Source of the DNA: Polytrichum commune | Taxonomy: Eukaryota > Streptophyta > Polytrichopsida > Polytrichales > Polytrichaceae | Length of the DNA stretch: 43,937 nucleotides | Direction of reading: 5' to 3' | NCBI GenBank assembly: GCA_950295325.1 | Contig: OX485809.1 | Span: 35,046,144 to 35,090,080, forward strand | In this document: in pieces, positions 1 to 10,453 of the stretch | Layout: each line of letters begins with the position of its first letter | Position numbering within the stretch: position 1 is the first letter of the stretch | The notes under the pieces: generated by a model | The model's input: only the letters and a program-made list of their open reading frames with translations | Databases searched by the model: none | What the model was told of the DNA's origin: nothing | Translations under genes and position numbers: made by a program

Positions 1-1140
1 ATATGACTTCTTTCCTCAAGAGTTTCAAGATCTTAGCACATATAAGCTAAACCCTTGCATTGGGAGAGGAGGACTGAACGGATTATTCATGGGAGTTCCT
101 GAGAAATTATTTCAAGTCGCAAAATGAGTTTGGTTCAGAGTTCAGAGCTACCATAGGCAAAAAGTATATAAATAGAAGGGATGCCTAAATTTCTAGGAAA
201 TTATTGACATGGTCTGCCTTTAAAAATAAATAAATAAATAAATCATATTAATGTCCAAATCACAAAAATTCAGCTCAAATGTGATGTGATTCAATAAATT
301 AACTTTTAGGTATCAATATGCTTAAACATACATTGCAAAATCTTTTGTGAGTCTTTACGTCTCATCATTCTAACATTTCTAATCCGCAATCTTTCACAAA
401 TGCAACATATCTCTCACACATAACAAACCATGTCACATAAGTGGTTAAGGTTACTAATGAAAGCTTTGGAGGTGAAGGAAAGGGTTTAGGGTAAATCCGT
501 CACCTTAGATAAAATTAGCAATAGCCATCCAAAAAGCATAAGAAAAACTTGAATGAATGCCTTAACTTATTTTGGTTGTATTTTGAAACTATCCAATTTT
601 GATATATTATTTTCCGGGTTGCCTAAATATTTTGATCACTTTAATTAATTATTAGGCAAAGACCAACCCAAGCTACTAGGAAACTACGGTAACAGTGTGG
701 ATAACATCCGAAGAAACCATCACAAGCCACCTGCTTAACTTCTTTTATGGTGACATACACAAAGACATGCATTTATAAGCCATGGAGAATAGAAGGAATC
801 GATATCCACAAGGATTCATGTGGTGAAAATTGCTTGCACTACAAGGAAATGGGTGTATAATTGACAAAAATGTGACACTAAAATGTCCGAAGTGACAAAA
901 TCAGCTCAAAGCTATGAGTTTTTGTCAATTTGGACATTATTCAAAATTTGTGTCAATTTTCTGTCATCAGATTTATATATTTCACGTTTAACTTATTCCC
1001 TTCACTTGAGCATGTGTCTCATATTTATTAACAACAAAAGGTGTTACAAAAGGTTTTTAATTATTGTAATTACTAGTATAAGTAATTAATATAAATAATG
1101 TATTTACTATAATTAATGTAATAACTAATTTAATTAATTA

Positions 1141-1705
1141 ATGTAAATACTGAAATTACCAATGCAAGTAAATACTGAAATTACCCTTTTGAGTAAATAC
1201 TGAAATTACCAATTTAAGTAAATACTGAAATTTGTTAATTTAAGTAAATACTGAAATTTGCTAATTTAAGTAAATATTGAAATTTGCTAATTTAAGTAAA
1301 TATTGAAATTTGCTAATTTAGGTAAATACTTCAATGTGCTAATTTAAGTAAATATTGAAATTTGCTAATTTAAGTAAATATTGAAATTTGCTAATTTAAG
1401 TAAATATTGAAATTTGCTAATTTAGGTAAATACTGAAATTTGCTAATTTAAGTAAATATTGAAATTTTCTAATTTAGGTAAATACTGATATTTGCTAATT
1501 TAAGTAAATATTGAAATTTGCTAATTTAGGTAAATACTGATATTTGCTAATTTAAGTAAATATTGAAATTTGCTAATTTAGGTAAATACTGAAATTTGCT
1601 AATTTAAGTAAATATTGAAAATTTCTAATTTAGGTAAATACTGAAATTTGCTAATTTAAGTAAATAATGAAATTTGCAATTTTCAGTAAAATACTGAAAT
1701 TATTG
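1141..1705. repeat. 26-bp AT-rich minisatellite, about 21-22 units
   Basis: Units follow the pattern AGTAAATATTGAAATTTGC plus TAATTTA, nearly all 26 bp long. The early units are the most diverged (GAAATTACC instead of GAAATTTGC). From about 1420 onward units alternate between an AAGTAAATATT form and a GGTAAATACT form, making a 52-bp higher-order dimer. The array lies wholly inside the CACTA element. Confidence 0.95.
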
Positions 1706-1924
1706 TAATTAATGTAGTTAAAATAATTACAATAATTACTGTAATAATGTTTAGGAGTATTTTTGTAAATTGTTTTTAATACAAATACAATACGTTCTAA
1801 TTAAAAACAGTAAATACATTAATTCTATGCTTGTTTTTACTTTCACTAATTAAAAAATATATATACATAAGTTTATAAGTCTTATGGCTTCTTTATACAA
1901 AACTCTTACATACTTGGCCTATGT

Positions 1925-2137
1925 CATGTAATGAGCGGTGGCTTAGTGGCTAAGGCCTTCACACTATAGCCAAGAGGTTCAAGGTCCGATACCCTTGACC
2001 CCTCACCCTTGGCTTCGCCTAGTATAGGTAGGTGGTTTTGTCCATTAGCCTAGGTTAGGTGATGTGGCCTTTCGCCCTTAGACTTATGTGAGTAGGCCCC
2101 GAATGCGAGGTTGGATTACTAGTTTAGGATTTTTTTT
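1925..2137 (+). mobile_element. tRNA-derived SINE, nested in the CACTA element
   Basis: An A-box-like sequence, TGGCTTAGTGG, lies at 1939-1949. A B-box-like stretch, GGTTCAAGGTCC followed by GATACCC, starts at 1976, about 37 bp downstream, close to the spacing in RNA polymerase III tRNA promoters. An unrelated body of about 130 bp follows and ends in a T run at 2130-2137. This head, body and T-tail layout is that of plant tRNA-related SINEs. The 5' end is approximate. ACTTGG occurs on both sides (about 1912 and 2148) and may be a short target duplication, but that is weak. Confidence 0.6.
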
Positions 2138-3669
2138 ACTAGTATAACTTGGACATTAAACCACATCACCATGGGTAAATGACGAGGTAAAGAGAATCCA
2201 ACATGGCAAGGGGGCCGGAGTAAATGGAATCCTACGTGTATAATTGTCCTAGATGACAAAGAAATTGACAGAACTTTGTTAATTGTATGACCGAATCAAG
2301 GTGCCCTATATGACACCCAAATTAACAGAATTTCGTCACATTTTTGTCAAATAGGTCATATAAACTCTTGTAATGTTGGCAGCCCCTCAAAGATCATGCG
2401 GTTGCATATTAACGCTTGCACAAAAGTGGGTGCCTTAACCCAAATCCCATGGGAACTCTGAGGTTAAGCCGCCTAAGGCCAGAATGGTGTTTAGATAGAT
2501 GACCTTCCTAGCACTTAATTTCTAGTACACCCACATATGGTCCACCCAATCAAAGTTGGAGTACCTAGGTGAACCAGATATTGTCAACCATCCATGTGGA
2601 AACTTTTGGACTTGCCCTTAGGGAGATAGGCGCCAGCCGGTTTGTCCATGCCCGTTCAAGGTGTTCAACTTCGAAAGGAGGCAGTAGTCATTGAGGGCCA
2701 TCTTATTCTCGTAATGCCCATTTTGGGATTGCATATATACTTAGACCACCTAAAAAATGAAGCAACACCATAATTTACACCAATGGCAACATTAGAATCA
2801 TCTTTCTTTCTTTCTTTGTTACCTATTCTTTTGCACAAGGCATCTTCCCTCTCCTGATACGTGTCTATGGCCCCAAGGCAAATCAGATACAATACATGAC
2901 ATGTTTACTTAGCCAACAACGCTGAGTTAAATCACAACACACAAATCATATCAACCAATATCACAGGGCCGAGATTTGAAGAATTACTAAAGGGATGGAG
3001 TTAAATAATTGTAGTTAGGGAACTCAAAGATGAAGAGGTTTTATATTGAGGTACACTTGAGAAACAATGAGAGGCAAGAGAAAGCAGTTGAATTTAGATA
3101 GAAAGGTACAAATTCAGCACTCAATAGGAGCTTCCTCACCTTGATAAGATGTATTGAAGAGTGGTTGAAAAAATGATCGCCGTCATGATCTTGATACTTA
3201 TAGCACTATCCCCATTTTTCCCTACAACATATTGGCTAATGTCCTTCCACTGATTCCTTCAGAGCTGCAAAAAGTTGCCTCCCCTTCAAAACAGTGCCAC
3301 TCCAAAAACACCTTTAGCCAATCTCGACAGGCTAGTTGAGGCAATTATCAAAGCCTATGTTTCACCACCCAGAATCTAATCACAAAGTACAAAGAAGAGA
3401 TTGCAATGTCAAAACGAAATTCAAGAGTTGGAGTGGCAATTCGTGAAATTCCCACATACCATTGGCAGATACACCAAATGGCAAGGCATAAATTCCAGCA
3501 TGGTCACACTCCTCATGAGGCCATTTTGAACATCAAAGGCAGAAGAATGTCTCTTGAGCATAACTGTGTTAGGTTGACATGAGAGTATAAAATTAAAATC
3601 ATTCAAATAGTGGAAAGTAAAACATCTCTTCTTTTTTGGATCAAAATGGGATTTACCATATAAATGAGA

Positions 3670-3890
3670 GATGGGAGATGAGAGAAGTGAGGATGAGAGG
3701 GGGCTTGAGATAACGGGTCCGGAAAGGCAATTAGTTTCTTTCCGAGCCCATAATTGGCCTGAGCTTCAGGAACCCGGCCTCGGCTGGAGTGAGGCGGGCG
3801 GGCGGGCGGGGACAACGGGCGGGCAGAGGGGCACAAGTCCTTCTCTGGCACGCCCTTAGGGGTGAGACACCCCCCCCCCACACCCCCCCA
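3670..3890. other. GC-rich patch with G-quadruplex motif and C tracts
   Basis: This patch starts exactly where copies A and B of the duplicated block stop matching. It contains four G tracts separated by single C bases at 3796-3811, followed by further GGGC and GGGG tracts to about 3831, and C runs near 3870-3879 and 3883-3889. Short reading frames here are low-complexity proline/arginine/glycine stretches and I do not call them genes. Base composition differs sharply from the AT-rich flanks, which suggests a separate origin from the surrounding DNA. Confidence 0.7.
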
Positions 3891-4656
3891 AAGAATTTTC
3901 CTTCAATGAATGAAATATTGATTGGTATGGATGAAATTAGTCTCACTATTTGGGATGACAGGGTAGAGATCATCCTCATTAGGCAAACAACATAAGATCT
4001 CCCTAAGGTCTATACAACAATTTGGCCTTTGTTAGCAATCTTCAAAAAAAAAAATCTCGACAAACTCTTTTCATTTCTCTCTTGGGATATTGTTAACAAA
4101 AATAAAAATAACCTAATAATCAAGTTTTGTAACCCAAGTATTAGGTATAAAAGCCATCCTTTGTTAATTATAGCTTTCCTATAATTTTTCTTCTGAAAAA
4201 TAAATGCCACCCCCTTTTGAAAAATATTGGAATTGTGCACTCCAAGGGCTTCACGAAGTCCCCCTCCTTGAGTGGAAGAACAAATAAAAATATAAATCAA
4301 CTTTTTTTGTTTTAGTTTATTGTTATAATAATAGAAGACATATGCAAACATTTGTGAATAAAGCATGAATACAATACTACGTAAGGTTACTACCGATCTT
4401 AATAAAAATAGATTGCTAAAATTCTATGTTTTGATGTCCGGCAATCCATTTTCACAAATTGAAAGCAACTAAATTATAAAGAGTGTTATGAATAGGTGCC
4501 ACTAACAATGTGGAGTTCATGCGATGTAGTGGGGAGGCTATAAGGACCGAAGGGGTCTAATGGGAACCATGGAATGTAATGGGAATGAAACATAAAGACA
4601 AGAGGAGTTTGAATAAGAAAACCGCTTGATCTTTGAAGACTTAGTATCATGAGTTT

Positions 4657-4741
4657 AGTCCAGGGAAGTTGGAACACCACTTGACCAAAGTATCACCGTC
4701 AAGAGTTAAATGAAGTCTAGGGAAGTTAGAACACCACTTGA
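4657..4741. repeat. Two-copy 28-bp direct repeat, 57-bp period
   Basis: A 28-bp sequence built around GGGAAGTTGGAACACCACTTG at 4657-4684 recurs at 4714-4741 with two mismatches. The rest of 3890-4770 contains nothing I recognise. Confidence 0.8.
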
Positions 4742-4776
4742 GAGGGCAAAAGAGACGGCACCCCGTTCATGGTATT

Positions 4777-4943
4777 TAGTGTCACTTTCTATTTGGAGTT
4801 ATGCAATGCTAAAACTTTTGATCAAGTAAAGATGCTAATGTCATATAATGTCCAAACAACCAATTTTAATCTTGTTGGTAAAAATTGATATCTATAGTAA
4901 TCAGTTATAGCCTTATGTAATTCCAAATAGTAAGTGACAATAA
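4777..4943. mobile_element. MITE, about 170 bp, copy 1
   Basis: The ends form imperfect terminal inverted repeats of about 30 bp: GTGTCACTTTCTATTTGGAG on the left, and on the right the reverse complement of CCAAATAGTAAGTGACAAT. A related element with the same ends lies at 33599-33773. There is no coding capacity. Exact borders and target duplication were not resolved, so the superfamily is left open. Confidence 0.6.
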
Positions 4944-4949
4944 TTATCA

Positions 4950-7200
4950 TAAACGGAGTGGTGAGAAGGGGAGGGTCATCAGTTTACCGTTGTTGATGTC
5001 TCTCACCCCACGACATGAGAAGCTCCAAGTGCTTTACTTTGGTTGGGAATTTTCTTAGTTTCTTATTCCTTCTTCATAACATCATGCAGTTGCATGGTCG
5101 TGTTCCATTCTATATTTGGTATCTGACATGGCCTCCACTATCTTATCTTCATGGGAAAGAACTTAGAAAATAGGAAGAAACTGACGCCAGTACGGATAAA
5201 GAATAGCGCATGTATGAATAATAAGAATATTGTGAATAATGTCGGTATTTTCAGTGATAATACTATTATGAATAGTATTTTGAGTGAATAAAACCTAAAT
5301 GAATAATGATTCCTATGAATAGCACTAGGAGTATAACTCCACATAATTTTCCAAGTGTTAACCTAAATATATGATTAGTAAACAAATATTCTTGCTTTGT
5401 TTCAGGGCACCACAAAATATAATGGGCATAGTCCAAGGTCACGGAACTGACCCACACAGCTGAATAACGTTAACGTTGTGATAACGATGGCATGAAGGCA
5501 TTCAAAAACCCACACGGGTGCCAATTATTCCCACCCACCAGACCCCTCATGAGTCATGTATTGCATGCGCATTTGATTCAGTTTTGAAAGTTTTTGACAT
5601 TTGACACGCCAAAACTTGCACCAAACCAAACCAAAAAAAAATGGCCATCAATTGACATGCAAATCGATTGACATCGGTAACTAAAGGTCGATTCTCACCG
5701 TTCATTGTTTAGGACAAATTTATTGCACCCAGCAGACTCCAAGTAAGTGGAGGCTTCAAGCTCGTCCTGGGAAGCAGTCTACCTCAACTAATTAAGGTGG
5801 CCCACTCTAAGCTCCGATTAGGTCTAAGCTTAATCGATTGATTAGTCAGATTAGTGAGGGGGCTATAAGGACGGATTTGCAACAGATCCCGTAGTTGCCA
5901 GTACCTAATCTCGTTTATCATTTCCATTTGCTGCGTGTAAAGCAAACACCTCGAGTCAAAGCTTGTACTATTGGAATTCTAAAATGCCATTGTAGGGTGT
6001 AATTCCCAAGTAGACTCCTCCTATATACGAGAAGTTTTTATAGACAAAAACAAATGTATACGTACTAATTGCAAGCTAGAAAGGGGACTCATGTATTCAT
6101 ACTAAGCTTTTCAATTCGATGTGATGAATGCCTCCACTACATATACAAGATATGAATCATGGTTTAAATACGCCTTTATTACATGTGAAGAACACTTTCA
6201 CTAACCAATGACAAAATCATTGCACATTTTCCCATCCATAGGATGTAACTCAACGATTGCATCAAACAAACAAAGACAAAAAGCACAATAACTTAGCCAC
6301 AATATGGAGAGAAAAACTCAAGGGAGCCTAGGAGCACTCGCAGAGCCTCTAGTTTGTAAGCACCTAGAACCCAAAATGGAAACCCTAACAAGAATGGACA
6401 TGGTGGTCATTGAGGACTATTGCGATATGATAACAGTGAATGAAAACGTGACTTGGATGACACTAACACATCTATTGTCAAGTGTATCTCTAAACCTTGC
6501 GGCCCCCTTTTGTACATCTACCTTTACTTCATATTTCTAAATAGCCTTTTTGAATGTATGCCCTAGAGAAAAACAATACCTCTCCCTTATGTATATTATA
6601 TATGTACGCTAAGGCCTCAATTAATACCCCTTCTTACACTCACGTTAGTTCATATATGGTATGAAGTGTCCACCCCCACGGGGGTTATAGTTTGTCATAC
6701 TAGGATGGATGGGTCAAACTGCAGCCCCAACTCGGACAGGAGAAGCAGGACTTTCCGACCTTGCATAGTCCGATCCAAGATTTAGGACGGCGGATCCCAT
6801 GGAAAACTCTTACTATAGATCCTAAAGTTTTCTCAAAGTGTTTGAAAATGACAAGAAAAGATCCACAAAAATTCACCCAACTTTCATAACCAAGCTCTGA
6901 CATACACACAACAAGCTAACAAACTCTCAACAGGAAATTCTCTTAGAGAAGGATGAAATCCACGGGTTCATCCCTCTTTGAGAAACTTTTACTCATGACT
7001 CTAATATCCTTGTAGTATTTTCCTCTTTGATATATAATAACGAGGGAGGACATATCCACAACACATCAAATCACATTGTGTCAATCCTTTCATTGAAAAA
7101 ATAATATGTTTCAGGCGATCGATGAGTTCACTGTGTTTTCACCTTCCCAATGGTTGGGTTTACATAGCTCAGGCACCACAAAGTAATAAGTTCAAGTGTG
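4950..7200. other. No gene seen
   Basis: AT-rich sequence with scattered short reading frames. A 78-codon frame at 6304-6540 has no recognisable motif and no support from neighbours. I see no RNA gene, intact transposon or splice-supported exon. Confidence 0.6.
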
Positions 7201-7230
7201 CTTGAGCAATATTTGCACACTTCCGGAAGT

Positions 7231-7723
7231 AGTACATGTTGGGTTTTTTTAAAACCAAAGTTTCAAGGGTCGGGCCAAGAATGCAATACATATATTATAA
7301 AAACTAACATATCACAAAATCTACATGCAAATCTATAGCCCAATCACTAATGTTACTCTGAGCACACTAGGCCTACCATGAACTCACGTAAGGAGTACAC
7401 GTTGGTTTTTTTTAATAACCAAAGTTCCAAGAGTCAGGCAAAGAATGCAATATATATTATAAAACTAACTTATCACAAATCCTACATGCAAATCTATAGC
7501 CCAATCACCAATGTTACTCTGAGGACGACAAACTAGGCCTACCATGAACTCACATAAGTAGTACATGTCGGTTTCTTTTTAAAACCAAAGTTTCAAGAGT
7601 CGGGCAAAGAATGGAATTTATGTATATAAAACTAACTAGCATATCACAAAATGTACATGCAAATCTATAGCCCAATCACTAATGTTTACTCTGGTGACGA
7701 GAAACTAGGCCTAACATGAAGGC
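7231..7723. repeat. Three tandem copies of a 165-bp repeat
   Basis: Units begin near 7231, 7394 and 7560, each opening with AGTACA(T/C)GT and a T run, then ACCAAAGTTTCAAGAGTCGG, and containing CATGCAAATCTATAGCCCAA in the middle and ACTAGGCCTACCATGAA at the end. Divergence between units is modest. The array holds no reading frame. Confidence 0.92.
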
Positions 7724-8083
7724 AAATGAGTGAAGCAAATTAGTGCTGGTCACAATTCTGAGGTAGACCACACAAGGACAAACTTAGTGTTCAAGCATAA
7801 TCATCATACGCACTTACTTCAACTGGCATTTATTTTATATTATTCATACTTACTTCAAAGCTGAGGTTGGGGCCACTTCACACTATGGCCGAAGGTGGAG
7901 AGGCCGTTGGTTTTCACCAATCATGTTGCAAGAAATAAAATAAAAGATAACGCCCGTACATATGTACCGGCATGAATGTGAGCCCGTTGACCTAATATTA
8001 ATTACGATTGCCGTGATGTAGTATTAGGTGTTATGCCTCTTTTGGGAGGTGGGCTCAATGGGAGGTGCCTAAGTAGTCCCCTT

Positions 8084-8773
8084 TTATGGCGGGGGCGGCA
8101 CGGGGGTTTGTTTGTTTTCAAGTTTCCTTTTATTTAAGACAAGGTATGTGAGGTATTTGATGACATTTTGGTGTATGTTTTTCATGAGGGTTTTAATAGT
8201 GGGTTCCGGGATTTTCAATGTAGCAAGTTTCTTAATGGAGTGTTCGTGGATAGCCCCTCTCACTCCTGCCATGATGGTGACAAGTGGGTTTGTCTGCCAT
8301 CCTTGATTGTGTATAGTGTTAATCAATGGGTCATATTTGTCGTGTTTATGTGTGAGGGCTTGGTCGGGGAATCTATCATGGCAATATGTGAATTCGATGA
8401 ATTGAACTGTTAATTTGGGGGAGGGTGTAATAGGTGTTTGTGTTTGGTTTGAGGCTCCTATAATGCATAGGATATCCGGTCTTAGGTTGGCTTGGCATCG
8501 GCATATTGTTTGCGTGCATGTGCATGGCAGGAGCCAATATGGGATTGTTTGTTCGGGTGAGTTATTATTTATGTGGCCCGCATTGGTTAGTGTGAAGAAG
8601 CGGGTGTTTTTATGGGCTTGTAATGTCTGGGTGATAAGATGTACTGCTTTGTTGTGTCTTGCGATTCTGAGGCCTTTTAGGTATGGGTGTTCGCATGTTG
8701 ATAGAATGTGGGGCCATGTATCCCTGTCATTACGTGGGCATAATGTGCAGTTGGGGTTTTGGTGTGTGAGGGG
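8084..8773 (-). pseudogene. Non-LTR retrotransposon (LINE) C-terminal fragment, zinc knuckle plus endonuclease-like domain
   Basis: Reading the minus strand gives about 229 sense codons without a stop, from a TAG at 8774-8776 down to the stop at 8084-8086. The peptide starts with a zinc-knuckle-like C-x2-C-x10-H-x4-C pattern (CTLCPRND...PHILSTC), followed by HPYLKGLRIARHNKAVHLI. Further on comes a RPDI motif and then VQFIEFTYCHD, KYDPL, QGW and a GVRGAIH block. In RLE-type LINEs (R2, CRE, Dong groups) a CCHC knuckle followed by RPD and an acidic strand marks the C-terminal restriction-like endonuclease. That assignment is inference. The reverse transcriptase core is missing, so this is a fragment truncated at its 5' end, although the frame is surprisingly intact. 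A more decayed relative lies at 35610-35950. Confidence 0.65.
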
Positions 8774-8789
8774 CTAGAAGATATTCTTT

Positions 8790-10050
8790 CTGTGATTACC
8801 CATGTATTTTAAAGATAATACGATATGTGACGCGGATAAAATATTACAATAATTCAGGTAGGCTATAGTAAAAAACTTATAATTTTTTGAGTACACCCCA
8901 TCCATAACGTTGTCTCATAAGTCTAATTTCAAATAACATACCATTTATTTATACCTTATATTATATTACCTAATATAATATAATATTATATGTTTTATAT
9001 TCTATCTTCATTGTTTCATTTTGGTCATCTTATGAACACTTGCACTAATCTATCATTAGAATGACAAAAATAATTTTAAATGGTAAGTCACAAAATTAGA
9101 ACGTCATTGTTAATGAGGATTTTGTAAAATAATTGACCTCCAAGTTTTTTATGTGCTTCATTGATGGTTTCACTTCCGGGATGAAATCCCAATCAATTGT
9201 TTATTTACTAATTGGAAGTGCACATATATATTGGATTTTAGACCTTGAAGGTATAGTGCACTCAATATAGGATTTGTAGTCAAACGGCCTTCAAGAATCC
9301 AAGGGCAAGGTTTTTTTCGAAGTTAGGCAAGGCGGACAACAATTTCTGGTCGGGTTAAGAAAATTTCTCTAGAGGGTTGGCCCAACCCGGATTTGATACC
9401 TCCGAAAGTTCATGAGGGGGTATTTAAAGTCTGCTCATGTTAATTCTTAAAAATTACCGGACTAGTAATGATAGGTTGGCAACACATGATGCAACCACTG
9501 GCTCCTATACGATGAACCACTTTAAACACTTTCATATGTCGTGGGCTCCTTGTCTCAAGGGTATATGAGAATACATGAGTGTCACGAATCCTTGTCCCAT
9601 GAAAATGGTAGTCTATGGGTGGCCAGAATACCTGAACTCTTAACACTTTAAATATCTTTACACTAATCTATTATTGATCTATTATACATTAATCTATAAT
9701 ATATCTCAAGTTTATGAAATACTGATGCAATTTATGGCGCCTCGAGAAAGGTGTTGATCACAATGTGCCTGACCATTGACGCAGAATTGTTGCTGTGCAA
9801 ACACTCTAGGGATACAGTTGGATACCTGCAAGAGCATTCGGATTCATAGCCTTTCTGCTCAAGCATGTTCGTTCACGTCCAATCTTCAAGAGTCCAAGCT
9901 CAAAATTAAGTTCGATAAAAAGTGAAGCCATTGTAGTTTCTTTGCAAATTACAATTAAGAAAACAAAAGAGAAAAGTTTCACTCATCAGTACTTCATCTT
10001 ACCTATGGAATCCCATGTGCTCACTGAGGAGCTGAAGAGTCTAGACTAAG
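8790..10050. other. No gene seen; upstream flank of the giant GTPase gene
   Basis: AT-rich DNA without recognisable coding or repeat features. The last part, about 9750-10050, is less AT-rich and is the likely upstream promoter region of the next gene. Confidence 0.5.
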
Positions 10051-10058
10051 AAAGTGAC

Positions 10059-10065
10059 TATAAAG
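10059..10065 (+). promoter_or_regulatory. Candidate TATA box of the giant GTPase gene
   Basis: TATAAAG lies about 25-30 bp before a pyrimidine-rich stretch (CTTCCTCTGCTCCACTTC, about 10069-10088) that would make a typical plant transcription start near 10090. It precedes the first ATG considered for the gene (10143) by about 80 bp. The call rests on sequence match and position only. Confidence 0.4.
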
Positions 10066-10142
10066 CGACTCTTCCTCTGCTCCACTTCATTGCAATCCTT
10101 TCTCATCTTCTGAGCTCATGCAGTTTCTAGCAAGTGTTGGCG

Positions 10143-10453
10143 ATGGCGATGTGTGCTGAAGCTTGTCTTTGTACAATTTCTTTAGGTTTATGACTGCTTC
10201 CTTGGTCTTCCTGTTTTGAGCTTCTCTCCTCTCTTGATTGTAACTTGTACTCCTGACTTGATCCGATTATCGTTGCAGTGAGTGGCACTGAGTCGAAGCT
10301 TGGGAAAGGTGGGGATCCAAGTTCACCAGTGAATGTTGTAGTGGTTGAATTTCACAGGGCTTCTTATGATAGCAAGCTAATCTCCTTTTGTGATCTTTGC
10401 TTTGGTCAACTTCCTGCCGTGTGGCCTCAATCCTGTGCTGGGAGGCATTGCAG
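10143..10453 (+). CDS. Possible 5' coding exons (N-terminal extension) of the giant GTPase gene
   Basis: Two exons with good splice signals lie here. The first runs from ATG at 10143 to 10185 (TTTAG then GTTTATG), and the second runs 10279-10453 (after CGTTGCAG, before GTAAATG) and is open throughout in one frame. Their phases fit each other and also a third exon beginning at 10908 (after CCTCGCAG) that runs directly into the main first exon at 11038. Joined, they would add 116 residues, starting MAMCAEACLCTISL and including a CDLC pair. The alternative is that these exons are 5' untranslated leader and translation starts at 11038. Matching phase over three joins favours coding but could be chance. 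Confidence 0.45.

Larger units (their letters stand above)
837..2375. mobile_element. Non-autonomous CACTA (EnSpm-type) DNA transposon, 1539 bp
   Basis: The element begins CACTACAAGGAAAT and ends CTCTTGTAATG, giving imperfect terminal inverted repeats (CACTACAAG against CATTACAAG). It is flanked by a 3-bp target duplication, TTG at 834-836 and 2376-2378, the duplication size known for the CACTA superfamily. Copy B of the host block has a single TTG here (TGCTTGGCAGCC near 25721-25732), an exact empty site. A 16-bp subterminal inverted repeat (TTGACAAAAATGTGAC at 861-876, its reverse complement at 2335-2350) lies about 24 bp inside each end, and other TGACA motifs crowd both ends. No transposase reading frame is present, so movement would need an enzyme supplied elsewhere. 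It carries a minisatellite and a SINE. Confidence 0.88.
1..3669. repeat. Duplicated block, copy A (interrupted by CACTA element)
   Basis: This block matches 24891-27041 in the same orientation with only a few percent mismatch and small indels. The match runs through 1-836, is broken by an insertion at 837-2375, and resumes from 2376 to 3669, where the copies part inside the shared run TAAATGAGA. Copy A begins at the window edge, so its true left end is not seen. No intact gene is visible inside; short reading frames near 2665-2892 and 3421-3606 are repeated in copy B but resemble no protein I know. The block differs from copy B in a TTTC microsatellite (short here near 2808, longer near 26150). 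Part of it (about 2385-2790) has a third, diverged copy at 22300-22720, so that part belongs to a dispersed repeat family. Confidence 0.9.

Noticed and set aside
1141-1705. CRISPR-like array
   Set aside because: Units are contiguous 26-bp tandem repeats without unique spacers, in eukaryotic transposon DNA.
1933-2010. Functional tRNA gene
   Set aside because: A and B boxes are tRNA-like but the B box is disrupted and no full cloverleaf with acceptor stem pairing can be made; a SINE head fits better.
2665-2892. Conserved small gene (75 codons, also at 26013-26264)
   Set aside because: It is conserved only because it lies in the duplicated block; the frame length changes with a TTTC microsatellite and the third copy at 22300-22720 does not keep it.
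3603-3995. Overlapping proline/arginine-rich frames in the GC-rich patch
   Set aside because: They arise from G and C tracts and are open on both strands, the mark of compositional bias rather than coding.
6304-6540. Small protein gene of 78 codons
   Set aside because: No recognisable motif, no promoter or splice support, and low coding bias; likely chance.
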